Shown here piece by piece: positions 14,159 through 23,334 of a DNA stretch of 43,464 nucleotides. Below the pieces are notes generated by a model. It saw only the letters and a program-made list of their open reading frames with translations. It did not search any database and was not told where the DNA came from. The position numbers and the translations under genes were made by a program. This DNA comes from an uncultured Bacteroidales bacterium (lineage in GTDB: Bacteria; Bacteroidota; Bacteroidia; Bacteroidales; Bacteroidaceae): the NCBI GenBank assembly GCA_902788865.1, contig CADALZ010000026.1, positions 1 through 43,464 on the forward strand. Direction: 5' to 3'. The number at the start of each line of letters is the position of its first letter. The stretch's first letter is position 1.

Positions 14159-16567
14159 ATGATGAAAAGCAATTTTTTAACTATGATGATAGGCCTCGCA
14201 TGCTTCAGCGCACTCCCAGTGCTGGCTGACGATGTGAAAACGCCTGTGGACAGTGTGATAGTGAGAGATATAGAAGAGGTGGTGGTGATCTCTACCCCTA
14301 AGGAAAATCAGAACCTACGCCAACAGACACTATCCTCTACTTCTTTCTCCCAAATAGAGATGCGCAGCAAGGGTGTGACCTCCATTAAGGACGTGTCTGC
14401 CATGGTGCCCAACCTCTACATCCCTACCTATGGCTCCAAGCTGACCACTGCCACCTATATCCGTGGCATTGGCTCGCGCATCAATACGCCTGCCGTGGGA
14501 CTCTATGTGGACAATATACCTTATATAAATAAGAATGCGTTCGACTTCAACTTCTCTGACATCGAGCGCGTGGATGTGCTGCGTGGCCCACAGGGCACAC
14601 TCTATGGACGCAACACCATGGGCGGACTGATTCGCCTCTATACCAAGTCGCCCTTCCACTATCAGGGCACAGACCTCAACCTGAGTGCCGCTACTTATGG
14701 CGACTTTAAGGCCAACGTCACCCACTACCATCGCATCAGTGAGAAGTTCGCCTTCTCTGGCGGATTCTTCTACGATCGCCAAGGTGGTTTCTTCAAGAAC
14801 ACGTATAATAATAAGAAGGTGGACGATGGCGATGAGTTCGGAGCGCGTGTGCGTGCCATCTACCTGCCAGGCGACAACACCAAGCTGGACTTCACGCTGA
14901 GCTATGAGCACCTGAATCAGGGGGCTTATCCTTACGAGGAAGTGGGACTGGCTACTGATATCTATAATCAAGGTGAGAAGAAGGGCACCATAGCCTACAA
15001 CCGCGAGGGTAGCTACAAGCGCAATTTGCTGAATGCAGGCTTGAACTTGGAGCACCAAGCCAACAACTTCATCTTCAGCAGCATCACAGGCTTCCAGTTC
15101 CTGAAAGACGATATGAACATGGATCAGGACTATACGGCAGAAGACATCTTCACCCTGCGCCAGAAGCAGAACGGAAAGTCGCTCACGCAGGAGTTCGTCT
15201 TCAAGTCGGACCCTAACACCACCTCGCCTTGGCACTGGACCACAGGCATCAGCGGCTTCTATGAGTGGCTGAAGACAGACGCTCCTGTGACCTTCTGGGG
15301 CGATGGCATCAAGACCATCATCGAAGACCATGTGAATAGTGTGTTCGAGCGACTGAAGGACCAGAACCCTCGCATGCCGACTATGGCCCTCGACGTGACG
15401 GATAATAGTTTCTTGATCAATGGCCTGTTTGATACGCCTACCCTGAATACGGCCCTCTACCACCAGAGCACCTTCGACATCACTAAGAAGCTGTCGTTTA
15501 CCATCGGTGCCCGTCTGGAGTATGAGAAGACGTGGATAGACTATAACTCAGCAGCCAACCTCACGTTCGACTTCCTGATGCCCGACTTTGAGCGCGTCCC
15601 TGCTATGAAGCCTATGCTCGATGGGCTGAAGGGCATCCAGATAGATCCTGGCTTCGTGGGCAAGCTGCATAAGGACACTTGGCAGCTGCTGCCTAAGTTC
15701 GCCCTGAAGTACGACTTCAACGAAAGAAACAACGTCTATGCCTCTGTGTCGAAAGGCTATCGCGCTGGTGGCTATAACATCCAGACGTTCTCAGACCTCA
15801 TCCAGAGCAAGATGTCGAGCGATATGACAGCAGCCATCAACGAGAGAAGTGGCGGACGCATGGAGCAGATGGGCGGAGGCGCTTTCACGCCTCGTGAGGT
15901 GAATTACGATGTAGAGGGCACCATAAGCTATAAGCCTGAGACTTCTTGGAACTACGAGCTGGGTGCGCACCTCACCAATGCCAAGCAGACGCTGCAAGCC
16001 GACTTTGCCGTGTTCTATGTGCAGACCAAAGATCAGCAGATAGCTCAGTTTGCCCCTTCAGGCTTAGGTCGTCTCATTGTGAACAAGGACGAGAGCACCA
16101 GCTATGGTGCAGAGGCCAGCCTCAAGGCACAGCTCACAGATGCCTTCAGCGTGAATGCCAACTATGGCTATACCTACGCTAAGTTTGAAGGTACCTCCGT
16201 TTTGTCCTCTTCTATGGATTCTAAGAAGTACTATGTGCCTTTCGTGCCAAAGCATACGTTCACCCTGGGAGGCCAGTATGTGATAGCCCTGCGTGAAGGC
16301 TCCTTCTTGGATGATATCACGCTGAATGCCAACTACACTGGTCAGGGTCGCATCTACTGGACGCTCGACAATAATGCCAGTCAGAAGTTCTATGGCACCC
16401 TGAATGGGCAGGTGGGCTTCCGCAAGGGAGACATCAATCTGGATGTGTGGATTCACAATGCACTGGACAGCGACTACACAGCTTTCTACTTCGAGAGCCG
16501 TGGCATAGGCTTCCGCCAGCGCATCAATCCGCTGCAGGTGGGTGTGAACCTGCGTTGCAGATTCTAA
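14159..16567 (+). CDS. TonB-dependent outer-membrane receptor
   Basis: An 802-aa outer-membrane active transporter. A Sec signal (cleavage after VLADD-like residues) is followed by a TonB-box-like EEVVVIS segment and a plug domain (about 50-160) with RGIGSRINTPAVGLYVDNIP and VDVLRGPQGTLYGRNTMGG. A beta-barrel runs to the end and closes on Phe (NLRCRF). It lacks the N-terminal carboxypeptidase-regulatory-like domain of SusC proteins and has no SusD partner, so it is not a classic glycan-utilisation pair. The ligand could be a siderophore, cobalamin, haem or oligosaccharide; no riboswitch-like leader fits in the short 5' region. It is divergent from the glycoside hydrolase-like gene. Confidence 0.9.
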   Translation: MMKSNFLTMMIGLACFSALPVLADDVKTPVDSVIVRDIEEVVVISTPKENQNLRQQTLSSTSFSQIEMRSKGVTSIKDVSAMVPNLYIPTYGSKLTTATYIRGIGSRINTPAVGLYVDNIPYINKNAFDFNFSDIERVDVLRGPQGTLYGRNTMGGLIRLYTKSPFHYQGTDLNLSAATYGDFKANVTHYHRISEKFAFSGGFFYDRQGGFFKNTYNNKKVDDGDEFGARVRAIYLPGDNTKLDFTLSYEHLNQGAYPYEEVGLATDIYNQGEKKGTIAYNREGSYKRNLLNAGLNLEHQANNFIFSSITGFQFLKDDMNMDQDYTAEDIFTLRQKQNGKSLTQEFVFKSDPNTTSPWHWTTGISGFYEWLKTDAPVTFWGDGIKTIIEDHVNSVFERLKDQNPRMPTMALDVTDNSFLINGLFDTPTLNTALYHQSTFDITKKLSFTIGARLEYEKTWIDYNSAANLTFDFLMPDFERVPAMKPMLDGLKGIQIDPGFVGKLHKDTWQLLPKFALKYDFNERNNVYASVSKGYRAGGYNIQTFSDLIQSKMSSDMTAAINERSGGRMEQMGGGAFTPREVNYDVEGTISYKPETSWNYELGAHLTNAKQTLQADFAVFYVQTKDQQIAQFAPSGLGRLIVNKDESTSYGAEASLKAQLTDAFSVNANYGYTYAKFEGTSVLSSSMDSKKYYVPFVPKHTFTLGGQYVIALREGSFLDDITLNANYTGQGRIYWTLDNNASQKFYGTLNGQVGFRKGDINLDVWIHNALDSDYTAFYFESRGIGFRQRINPLQVGVNLRCRF

Positions 16568-16593
16568 AAGCGCAAATACAACCTTTTTATAGT

Positions 16594-17556
16594 TTAGTTA
16601 TTAATAGCTCCGCAATGCGGGCATCTTCCTTTTTCACGAAGGGGGTGTCCGCATTTGCCACATCTATAGGTGGTGGACTTCATGAGTTGGTAGGTGCGAC
16701 GCAGGAACAGGAAGATGAAACCTGCCAGGAACGCATAGCCCACGTAGTAGCGCGTGCCATAGATGAAGATGAGGTAGCAGAGCACCAAGGCAGAGGCCAG
16801 TCCTAAGATATAGAAGATGGCAGCATCGGCATTCAGTAGGCGGAACGCCTCTGTCAGGGCAGCTATCAGGGCCACCAAGAAGAGCCAGAAGCAAATCAGA
16901 AGCACGGAGAGCACAAAGGGAACCTCCAACGGGGAGAGGGTGGGGTTGTAGTAGAAGTGCTCCCACGTCTCTGGGTAGAAATGCCTGATGCTCTCATAGA
17001 GCGTGGCACTGAAGGCCATGAGCAGGCAGAGAAAGAGGGGGTAGGTGCTGCCAATGTCGTTGAAGTAGATCAGCTGGAGCTTCTGCTTGCGGAAGGCCTG
17101 AATGATGAGCACGATGATAAACAAAGCCAGAATGATGAGAAAATAGCTGAGGTGTGTATCAGCAAACACGTGGATGGCATTCGATATGTCGTTCACTGGC
17201 AGGAAGTTGGGACGTATGTCCTTCAGATAGACCCAGCCCTGCACCTCTTGCGAGTGGGCCAGTTTCACCAGGATGCTGTCTCTGGGCATCAGAGAGTCTA
17301 TGGCAAACTCGGCCACTACCACCAAGTCGCCCTCATAGACCATGTTCCTACAGTCTTGCAGAGGCAGGCAAGCCAGGTTGATGGAGTCTGCGATTACTTC
17401 CAGATTGGTGTCTAAGGTGAAGTGGTACTCACTGAGGTAGCGCAGCGAATCTTTGGCAGCCTCTGTCATATCCTCTGTCAGGATGGGCTTGGGATATTCG
17501 CAGGAAACGAGTGTGAGCACGAGCACGAATAGTGCCAGCAGGGCTTTCTTCATCAT
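16594..17556 (-). CDS. Membrane lipoprotein with SH3-like and zinc-ribbon domains
   Basis: A 320-aa protein. An N-terminal lipoprotein signal (LTLVSC) and an exported region of about 110 residues including an SH3-like stretch (VQGWVYLKDI) are followed by about six membrane segments and a C-terminal zinc ribbon (CGKCGHPLREKGRCPHCG, four Cys). The function is not known. The ATG at 17556 forms an ATGA overlap with the stop of the U32 gene, with a GGAGGA ribosome-binding site, so the two are translationally coupled. The reading frame stays open 46 codons further upstream, but that stretch lies within the U32 gene and lacks a signal peptide, so it was rejected as the start. Confidence 0.75.
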   Translation of the reverse strand: MMKKALLALFVLVLTLVSCEYPKPILTEDMTEAAKDSLRYLSEYHFTLDTNLEVIADSINLACLPLQDCRNMVYEGDLVVVAEFAIDSLMPRDSILVKLAHSQEVQGWVYLKDIRPNFLPVNDISNAIHVFADTHLSYFLIILALFIIVLIIQAFRKQKLQLIYFNDIGSTYPLFLCLLMAFSATLYESIRHFYPETWEHFYYNPTLSPLEVPFVLSVLLICFWLFLVALIAALTEAFRLLNADAAIFYILGLASALVLCYLIFIYGTRYYVGYAFLAGFIFLFLRRTYQLMKSTTYRCGKCGHPLREKGRCPHCGAINN

Positions 17557-19400
17557 CGCTCCTCCTTCTCTAAAGACACTTTCATCTGGCAGTGCTTGCA
17601 GTCGAACGTGAGGCGGAATCTGCGTCCGTCCATGCTTCGTAGGTAGAGAGGCTCCTTGAGGGAGATGTTGCGCTGCTGATGCGTGGGGCACCACCCCATG
17701 CTGAAGCGCAGGCAGTGGCGACAGAACATCACCGTGGCCCCATCTACAGGCTGTCGCTCGAAGGCTGGGGCTACCTTCTCCACGCCATGCGCGTGATAGA
17801 ATGCAGCAGCTTTGGCATTCATCACATTGCCCAGATAGGTCAGCTCCTGCACAGGGTAGGGGTGTGTAGTTGGCTTCCAGACGGCCACCTCCTGTCTGTA
17901 GTTGATTCTCCGCACCCTGATAAGCTCTTCGATGACCTGTCTGCGCAGGTCGGTGAGGGTAGAGGCAGGGATGAACCAGTTGGCAGTGAATGCTATCTTG
18001 ATGTCTGCAGTCTTGGTCTCAAAAGGCGTGTTGCCCAACTTGCTGAGCTGCTTCCTCAGATTGTCTTCTTGGGGCGTGCGTGCCAACTCTTTAGGGCAGT
18101 CGATGGTCAGCGTGGCGCTATGCTCGTCCTCGTCTGTGGCTTTGAGCGAGAAGCCAAAGGCTGTCTCTGCGAGCACCCAAGAGAGCTGCAGCTTGCGCTC
18201 TGCAGACGGGCGTGCTAAAACCCTGTCAAACTCCTGGTCTTGGTTGCGGAAAAGCGGTGTGCGAGGCAATATCTTGGGCACCTCGCCCTGAGGGAAGAGC
18301 CTGTTGCCATCCACCTTGTTCACCCTGAATCCTTGCAGTTTGCCCTTCTCGTCGAGATAGCACACCCCATCTCCATTGTGGAAAGGCTTCACCCCTGCTA
18401 CGGTGAGGAAGGCGCTATGACGCTCCTTCACCCTGCCCATAGGTTCGCCCATCGACTTAGGCGTGTGAGGGTTGAAGATGTCGCGCGTGCGCCCTTCGAG
18501 GAAGTAGTGCGTGAATCCGCGATTGAAGCTCTTCTCTACTTGGGGCTCGAAGGTGAGGTGCGCAGTGCCAGACGAGCTGCGCATGTACTCAGGCCTGTGC
18601 CTGAGGATGGCATCCAGTCGTTGGCGATAGGCCGCTGTGACATTCTTCACATAATCCACATCCTTCAGTCGGCCCTCGATCTTGAGTGAGGTGGCTCCTG
18701 CATCGAGCAGCGACTCCAGCAAGTCAAGTTGGTTCATGTCTTTCAGTGAGAGCAGGTGCTTCTCCTCCACCAGATGCCTGCCCTCGGCATCTTCCAGATG
18801 GAAGGGCAGCCTACAGAACTGGGCACACTCCCCCCGATTGGCACTGCGCCCAAAGCAAGCCTGACTGGCATAGCACTGTCCGCTGAAGCTCACACAGAGG
18901 GCCCCATGCACGAAGACCTCTAAGGGAGTCTGAGGGCAAGCCTCATGTATCTGCTTGATTTCTTCCAGCGTCAGCTCTCTGGCCAGCACCACTTGGCGGA
19001 AGCCCGCTTCACTGAGGAAGCGCACCTTCTCAGCCGTGCGATTGTCCATCTGCGTACTGGCATGCAGGGGGATAGGGGGAAGGTTGAGCATGGTGATGCC
19101 CATGTCTTGCACGATGAGGGCATCTACCCCTATGCGATAAAGTTCCCAGATGAGGGCCTCCGTCTCAGGCAGCTCCTCATCCTTGAGTATGGTGTTCAGC
19201 GTCACATAGATGCGCACATTATAAAGGTGGGCATAGTCCACTAGCTGGGCAATATCTTCTATCGAGTTGGTGGCAGTGGCACGTGCGCCAAACTTAGGCG
19301 CTCCGATGTACACAGCATCTGCTCCGTGATTCACGGCCTCTATGCCACACTCTAAGTTTCGGGCAGGGGCCAGTAGCTCTATGCGTCGCACCTCCTTCAT
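17553..19400 (-). CDS. U32 family protein (peptidase U32/RlhA-like)
   Basis: A 615-aa protein of the U32 family, whose bacterial members act in prephenate-dependent RNA hydroxylation (RlhA for 23S rRNA, TrhP for tRNA) although the family is still called collagenase-like peptidase. The N-terminus ELLAPARNLECGIEAVNHGADAVYIG and the cysteine signature around residues 168-200 (VHGALCVSFSGQC, CFGRSANRGEC, CRLPF) are clear. The length is closer to RlhA (about 650) than to shorter U32 proteins. A C-terminal part contains extra cysteines (MFCRHCLRF, DCKHCQ). It is co-transcribed with metA (7-bp gap) and the zinc-ribbon lipoprotein (overlap). Confidence 0.88.
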   Translation of the reverse strand: MKEVRRIELLAPARNLECGIEAVNHGADAVYIGAPKFGARATATNSIEDIAQLVDYAHLYNVRIYVTLNTILKDEELPETEALIWELYRIGVDALIVQDMGITMLNLPPIPLHASTQMDNRTAEKVRFLSEAGFRQVVLARELTLEEIKQIHEACPQTPLEVFVHGALCVSFSGQCYASQACFGRSANRGECAQFCRLPFHLEDAEGRHLVEEKHLLSLKDMNQLDLLESLLDAGATSLKIEGRLKDVDYVKNVTAAYRQRLDAILRHRPEYMRSSSGTAHLTFEPQVEKSFNRGFTHYFLEGRTRDIFNPHTPKSMGEPMGRVKERHSAFLTVAGVKPFHNGDGVCYLDEKGKLQGFRVNKVDGNRLFPQGEVPKILPRTPLFRNQDQEFDRVLARPSAERKLQLSWVLAETAFGFSLKATDEDEHSATLTIDCPKELARTPQEDNLRKQLSKLGNTPFETKTADIKIAFTANWFIPASTLTDLRRQVIEELIRVRRINYRQEVAVWKPTTHPYPVQELTYLGNVMNAKAAAFYHAHGVEKVAPAFERQPVDGATVMFCRHCLRFSMGWCPTHQQRNISLKEPLYLRSMDGRRFRLTFDCKHCQMKVSLEKEER

Positions 19401-19407
19401 GCCCTCA

Positions 19408-20325
19408 CTACTTGATGTCCTCGATGTTGTATGGTGTTTCCTGATAGACGAAGTAGTTCAGCCAGTTGGTGAACAGCAAGTTGGCATGTGCCCTCCAACG
19501 CACCACCACACCCTCTTCAGGCCGATTGTGCAGGTAGTAGTTGCGAGGCATCTCTATGGGCAGACCCTTGCCCAGGTCGCGCTTGTACTCCGTATCCAGC
19601 GTAAGAGGTGAGTACTCCGAGTGGCCTGTGATGAAAAACTCACGTCCGCCACGGGCTACCACCATATATACACCTGCGTCTGGACTCTCAGAGAGCAGCG
19701 TGAGGTCTGGGCTGCGTAGGATGTCATCCTTGTGCACCTCCGTATGGCGGCTATGTGGCACGTAGAACACATCATCAAAGCCACGGAAGATGGGGTGCAG
19801 AGGCTCCAACTTCACATGCTCGAAGATGCCAAACATTTTCTTCTCCAGCGGATATTTAGGGATGCCATAGAAGTGGTAAAGTCCGGCTTGGGCAGCCCAG
19901 CAAATATATAAGGTAGAAGTGACATGCGTACGTGCCCAGTCGAATATGCTGGTCAGCTCATCCCAGTAGGTCACCTCCTCGAAATCCATCTGCTCCACAG
20001 GAGCCCCCGTCACTATCATGCCATCATACTTCTGCGAGCGCATCTCCTCAAAGTCGGTATAGAACGCCATCATGTGCTCCACAGGCGTGTTCTTCGACGT
20101 GTGGCTCTTCAGCTTCATGAACGTCACCTCTATCTGCAGGGGCGAGTTAGAGAGCAGGCGTATCAAGTCTGTCTCCGTGGTGATCTTCAGCGGCATTAGG
20201 TTCAGCACCGCTATGCGCAGTGGGCGTATGTCCTGCTGTGTAGCCCTAGAATGGTCTATCACGAAGATGTTTTCCTTCTTCAGCAGTTCGATAGCTGGCA
20301 GCTTATTGGGTAGATTCAGTGGCAT
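19408..20325 (-). CDS. metA: Homoserine O-acyltransferase, predicted acetyl-CoA type
   Basis: MetA-family enzyme (305 aa) that acylates L-homoserine in methionine synthesis. Catalytic Cys142 (YICWAAQAG), His235 and Glu237 (GHSE) align without gaps to the family numbering. Residue 111 is Glu (TGAPVEQ). In this family Glu111 is reported to go with acetyl-CoA and Gly111 with succinyl-CoA, so acetyltransferase activity is predicted despite the metA name. It is first gene of an operon with the U32 gene. A strong GAGGAGGG ribosome-binding site lies before the ATG, and the promoter is a CAAAGATA box at 20357. No SAM riboswitch fits in the roughly 25-nt leader. Confidence 0.95.
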   Translation of the reverse strand: MPLNLPNKLPAIELLKKENIFVIDHSRATQQDIRPLRIAVLNLMPLKITTETDLIRLLSNSPLQIEVTFMKLKSHTSKNTPVEHMMAFYTDFEEMRSQKYDGMIVTGAPVEQMDFEEVTYWDELTSIFDWARTHVTSTLYICWAAQAGLYHFYGIPKYPLEKKMFGIFEHVKLEPLHPIFRGFDDVFYVPHSRHTEVHKDDILRSPDLTLLSESPDAGVYMVVARGGREFFITGHSEYSPLTLDTEYKRDLGKGLPIEMPRNYYLHNRPEEGVVVRWRAHANLLFTNWLNYFVYQETPYNIEDIK

Positions 20326-20356
20326 TTATCCCTCCTCTTTTATACATTTTAGAGTG

Positions 20357-20364
20357 CAAAGATA
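20357..20364 (-). promoter_or_regulatory. TATCTTTG promoter of metA
   Basis: Perfect -7 box on the minus strand, 32 bp before the metA start, divergent from the yihY promoter. Confidence 0.65.
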
Positions 20365-20386
20365 GTAATTTAATGTAAGAATGTCC

Positions 20387-20394
20387 TATCTTTG
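20387..20394 (+). promoter_or_regulatory. TATCTTTG promoter of the yihY-like gene
   Basis: Perfect -7 box 27 bp upstream of the ATG at 20422. It rules out the in-frame TTG at 20392 as the start, because that codon lies inside the promoter. Confidence 0.7.
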
Positions 20395-20421
20395 CAGCAA
20401 AATCGCAAAAACAAGAGGCTT

Positions 20422-21753
20422 ATGAGCGAGCACTTTAAGAAAATATGGAAGTTCCTCACAGTGGATATGTGGCACATTACAGAGGGAGATGAACTGCGCA
20501 TCCCACCCCTGCTGCTCAATGTGCTGAAGGCACTCTCCATCACCGTGCGAGGCATCTTCAACCAGAAGCTCACCATCAGGGCTTCGACTCTCACCTACAG
20601 CACCTTGCTGGCTGTGGTGCCCCTCTTGGCCATCGTGTTTGCCATAGGGCGAGGCTTCGGACTCGATGAGCTCATGGTGCAGCAAATCACAGCTGCCCTG
20701 GGCGATAATACAGAGGTGGTGCAGTTTGTCATGGGCTTCGTACACTCCTACCTTGAAGAAACCAAGAATGGTGTCATCATCGGGGTGGGCATCGTGCTGC
20801 TGCTCTGGACAGTGCTGAATCTGGTGAACAATATCGAGGTGACGTTCAACAATATCTGGATGGTGAAGAAAGACCGCGATCCTGCCCGCATGTTCATCGA
20901 CTATCTGGCACTGCTGCTCTTCATGCCCCTGTTGTTGCTGTTCTCTGGAGCCCTCAGCGTGTTTATCTCCACACTGGCCGATGAAGCAGAGAGCTACTTG
21001 CTGCTGGGGCCACTGGCCAAGTTCTTCGTGAAGCTCACCCCCTTCGCCCTCACGTGGCTCATGTTCACAGGACTCTATATCTACATCCCCAACACGAAAG
21101 TGAAGTTCAAGAACGCCTTGGTGGCAGGTATCTTGGCAGGTACAGCCTACCAGCTGTTCCAGTACCTCTACATCAGTGGACAGATCTGGGTGTCGCGCTA
21201 CAACGCCATCTATGGTAGCTTCGCAGCCCTGCCCCTCTTCCTGCTCTGGATGCAGGTGGCATGGACCATCTGCCTCATAGGCGTGGAGCTGACCTACGCC
21301 AGTCAGAACCTCACCAAGTACGACTTTGAGGTAGAGACGCGCCACGTCAGTCGTCGCTACAGCGACTTTGTCTCCCTGCTCATCCTCTCTATGGTGGCAC
21401 ACCGCTTCGAGGAGGGTAGGGCACCCTATACGGCACTGGAGCTCTCTAAGGAGGGGCGCATCCCCATCCGCCTCACGCAGCAGTCCATCAACGAACTCAT
21501 GGAGATGAACCTGCTTCACGAGAAACTTTCTGATGATCATGAGAGCACCTACCTGCCCTCTGTCGATATTGCCCAGCTTACTGTGGCTTGCGTGCTGGAT
21601 AAGCGTAATCGGAAAGGAAAAGAGAACTTCAAGGTTGACAAGGAGGTGCAGTTCCAGCCGCAGTGGGAAGCCCTGATGCAAGCCTATGAAGAGGGCTATA
21701 AGAATGCCTCACATGTTTTAGTAAAAGATTTATATCATGGACAAGAGAGTTAA
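20422..21753 (+). CDS. yihY: YihY/UPF0761 family inner-membrane protein
   Basis: A 443-aa membrane protein of the YihY/BrkB family, function unresolved. The hallmark region LTIRASTLTYSTLLAVVPLLAIVFAI is followed by about six transmembrane segments, including NGVIIGVGIVLLLWTVLNLVNNIE and a conserved GSFAALPLFLLWMQV. Compared with the roughly 290-aa E. coli protein it carries an extra cytoplasmic C-terminal domain of about 130 residues. That domain looks like a winged helix (ELSKEGRIPIRLTQQSINELMEMNLL), as is usual in Bacteroidales. The stop overlaps the next gene by 17 bp, indicating coupling. Confidence 0.88.
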   Translation: MSEHFKKIWKFLTVDMWHITEGDELRIPPLLLNVLKALSITVRGIFNQKLTIRASTLTYSTLLAVVPLLAIVFAIGRGFGLDELMVQQITAALGDNTEVVQFVMGFVHSYLEETKNGVIIGVGIVLLLWTVLNLVNNIEVTFNNIWMVKKDRDPARMFIDYLALLLFMPLLLLFSGALSVFISTLADEAESYLLLGPLAKFFVKLTPFALTWLMFTGLYIYIPNTKVKFKNALVAGILAGTAYQLFQYLYISGQIWVSRYNAIYGSFAALPLFLLWMQVAWTICLIGVELTYASQNLTKYDFEVETRHVSRRYSDFVSLLILSMVAHRFEEGRAPYTALELSKEGRIPIRLTQQSINELMEMNLLHEKLSDDHESTYLPSVDIAQLTVACVLDKRNRKGKENFKVDKEVQFQPQWEALMQAYEEGYKNASHVLVKDLYHGQES

Positions 21754-22642
21754 TGGACACGCGGCAATCATCTTTGCCAACGTGATTTTCGGTCTGGGCG
21801 TGCCTGTGACCAAGTACTTACTGGAAGATTGGGTGACTCCGATGACCTATATGGCTACGCGTTGCATAGGCGCAGCCCTCATCTTCTGGGTGATAGCGGC
21901 CTTTCTGCCTAAAGAAAAGGTGGAACGTAAGGATCTCTGCATCATCCTGCTGGGTGGTTTGTTGGGTTTCGTGGTGTCGCAGACCCTCACCGCTTGGTCG
22001 CTCAACTATACCAGCCCTGTCTATTACTCCCTCATAGCCACCCTCACGCCTATCGCCGTGATGCTCTTGGCTGCCCCTTTCTTGCAGGAGAAAATCACGC
22101 CCATCAAGTTGCTGGGTGTGCTCCTTGGCATCGGAGGCGCAGCCCTGATGGTAGTGCTGAAGTGGCAGTCGGATGCAGGCAGCAACGACCTGCTGGGCAT
22201 CATCTACGCCCTGCTCAGCCTGCTCACATGGGCCATCTACCTCATCATCACTCGTAAGGTGTCAGAGAAATACAGCGCTGTGACGCAGATGAAGTGGGTG
22301 TTTCTCATCTCCACTGTGGCTGTGCTGCCCTTCGCATGGAAAGAGTTTCCGCAGACAGCCCTCTATGGAAGAGGCTTCAGTGCCGACATCTGGACAGGCA
22401 TAGCAGGCATGGCCTTCATCGTGATTTTCGCCACTGTGCTGGGCTACTTCCTCATCCCCTATGCCATGAAGTATCTGCGTGCTACCACCGTGAGCGTCTA
22501 TACCAACTTGCAGCCTGTGGTGGCCTCACTGGTTGCGATAGCCATAGGACAAGACATCTTTACCTGGGATAAGCCCGTGGCAGCCCTGATGGTGCTGCTG
22601 GGTGCGTGGCTTGTCACCACAGAGTTCAAGAAGAAACCTTAA
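21737..22642 (+). CDS. EamA/DMT family transporter
   Basis: A 301-aa protein with ten predicted membrane helices and two EamA repeats (about 8-140 and 155-293), the drug/metabolite exporter fold. Typical signatures are the N-terminal FANVIFGLGVPVTKYLL and the SLIATLTPIAVMLLAAPFLQEKIT helix pair. The substrate is unknown; family members export amino acids, nucleosides or metabolites. It starts inside the yihY-like gene (17-bp overlap). Its stop overlaps by 4 bp the stop of the convergent DUF554 gene. Confidence 0.9.
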   Translation: MDKRVNGHAAIIFANVIFGLGVPVTKYLLEDWVTPMTYMATRCIGAALIFWVIAAFLPKEKVERKDLCIILLGGLLGFVVSQTLTAWSLNYTSPVYYSLIATLTPIAVMLLAAPFLQEKITPIKLLGVLLGIGGAALMVVLKWQSDAGSNDLLGIIYALLSLLTWAIYLIITRKVSEKYSAVTQMKWVFLISTVAVLPFAWKEFPQTALYGRGFSADIWTGIAGMAFIVIFATVLGYFLIPYAMKYLRATTVSVYTNLQPVVASLVAIAIGQDIFTWDKPVAALMVLLGAWLVTTEFKKKP

Positions 22643-23328
22643 AACAGACTGAGAATCAGGAACCAGAGCACAGGCACCAGCAAAGCTGGCAGCAGGTTCA
22701 GCGTCTTGCAGTCCTTGAGACCTAAGAGTCCCAAGCCACTGCCTGTGATCATCAGTCCGCCCACTACCAGCAGCTCCGCCATCAGCGCATCGCTCACTGC
22801 AGAAGCAGAGATTCTTGCCACAAGCCAGAACATTCCCTGCCAGCAGAAGAGCACAGGAGCAGCCAGCACCATGCCAAAACCATAGGTAGAGGCGAAGACG
22901 ATGCTCGATACCAGGTCGAGCGTGGCATTGGTAAAGAGGAACGTATGGTCGCCCTTCAAGGCAGAAATCACTGGTCCAAGCATGGAGAGCGGCCCTATGC
23001 AGTAGAGCAGTATGGCTGTGGCCAGTCCGTCTGCCAGCTTATTGGGTGAAGCCGAATTAGAACGCTTGTTCACCAATCGTTTGAACCTGCCGTCTATGTC
23101 AAGTCGTGTGCCAATCAGTCCGCCTATGGCCAGCGAGACGATAAACAGCACAGGATACTCACTTTTAGGGAAGTTGCTGATAGTAGCATTCAGGCCTATG
23201 GCCAGCGAGGCCAGTCCCAGTCCGGTGTAGAGCACTTCCTTGTATTTGTCTTTGATGCCGCGGTGAAGCAGCGTTCCGATGATGGTTCCGGCAATGATGG
23301 TGCCAGTGTTGACGATGGTTCCTATCAT
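22639..23328 (-). CDS. DUF554 family membrane protein
   Basis: A 229-aa integral membrane protein of the YdfK/YqgA (DUF554) family. The N-terminus MIGTIVNTGTIIAGTIIG, the central GLASLAIGLNATI and the C-terminal glycine-rich GGLMITGSGLGLL are family hallmarks, with about seven helices. The function is unknown. It follows the phosphatase-like gene by 6 bp on the same strand and is probably co-transcribed with it. Confidence 0.88.
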   Translation of the reverse strand: MIGTIVNTGTIIAGTIIGTLLHRGIKDKYKEVLYTGLGLASLAIGLNATISNFPKSEYPVLFIVSLAIGGLIGTRLDIDGRFKRLVNKRSNSASPNKLADGLATAILLYCIGPLSMLGPVISALKGDHTFLFTNATLDLVSSIVFASTYGFGMVLAAPVLFCWQGMFWLVARISASAVSDALMAELLVVGGLMITGSGLGLLGLKDCKTLNLLPALLVPVLWFLILSLF

Positions 23329-23334
23329 ACTTAT

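Noticed and set aside
14159-16567. SusC-type polysaccharide utilisation locus
   Set aside because: The receptor lacks the SusC-type N-terminal domain and there is no SusD-like gene beside it.
20326-20356. SAM riboswitch upstream of metA
   Set aside because: Only about 25 nt separate the predicted transcription start from the ATG, too short for any known riboswitch.
20386-21681. Long open frame antisense to the yihY-like gene
   Set aside because: The translation is His/Gln/Glu-rich and low in structure; the plus-strand membrane protein is clear and has a promoter.
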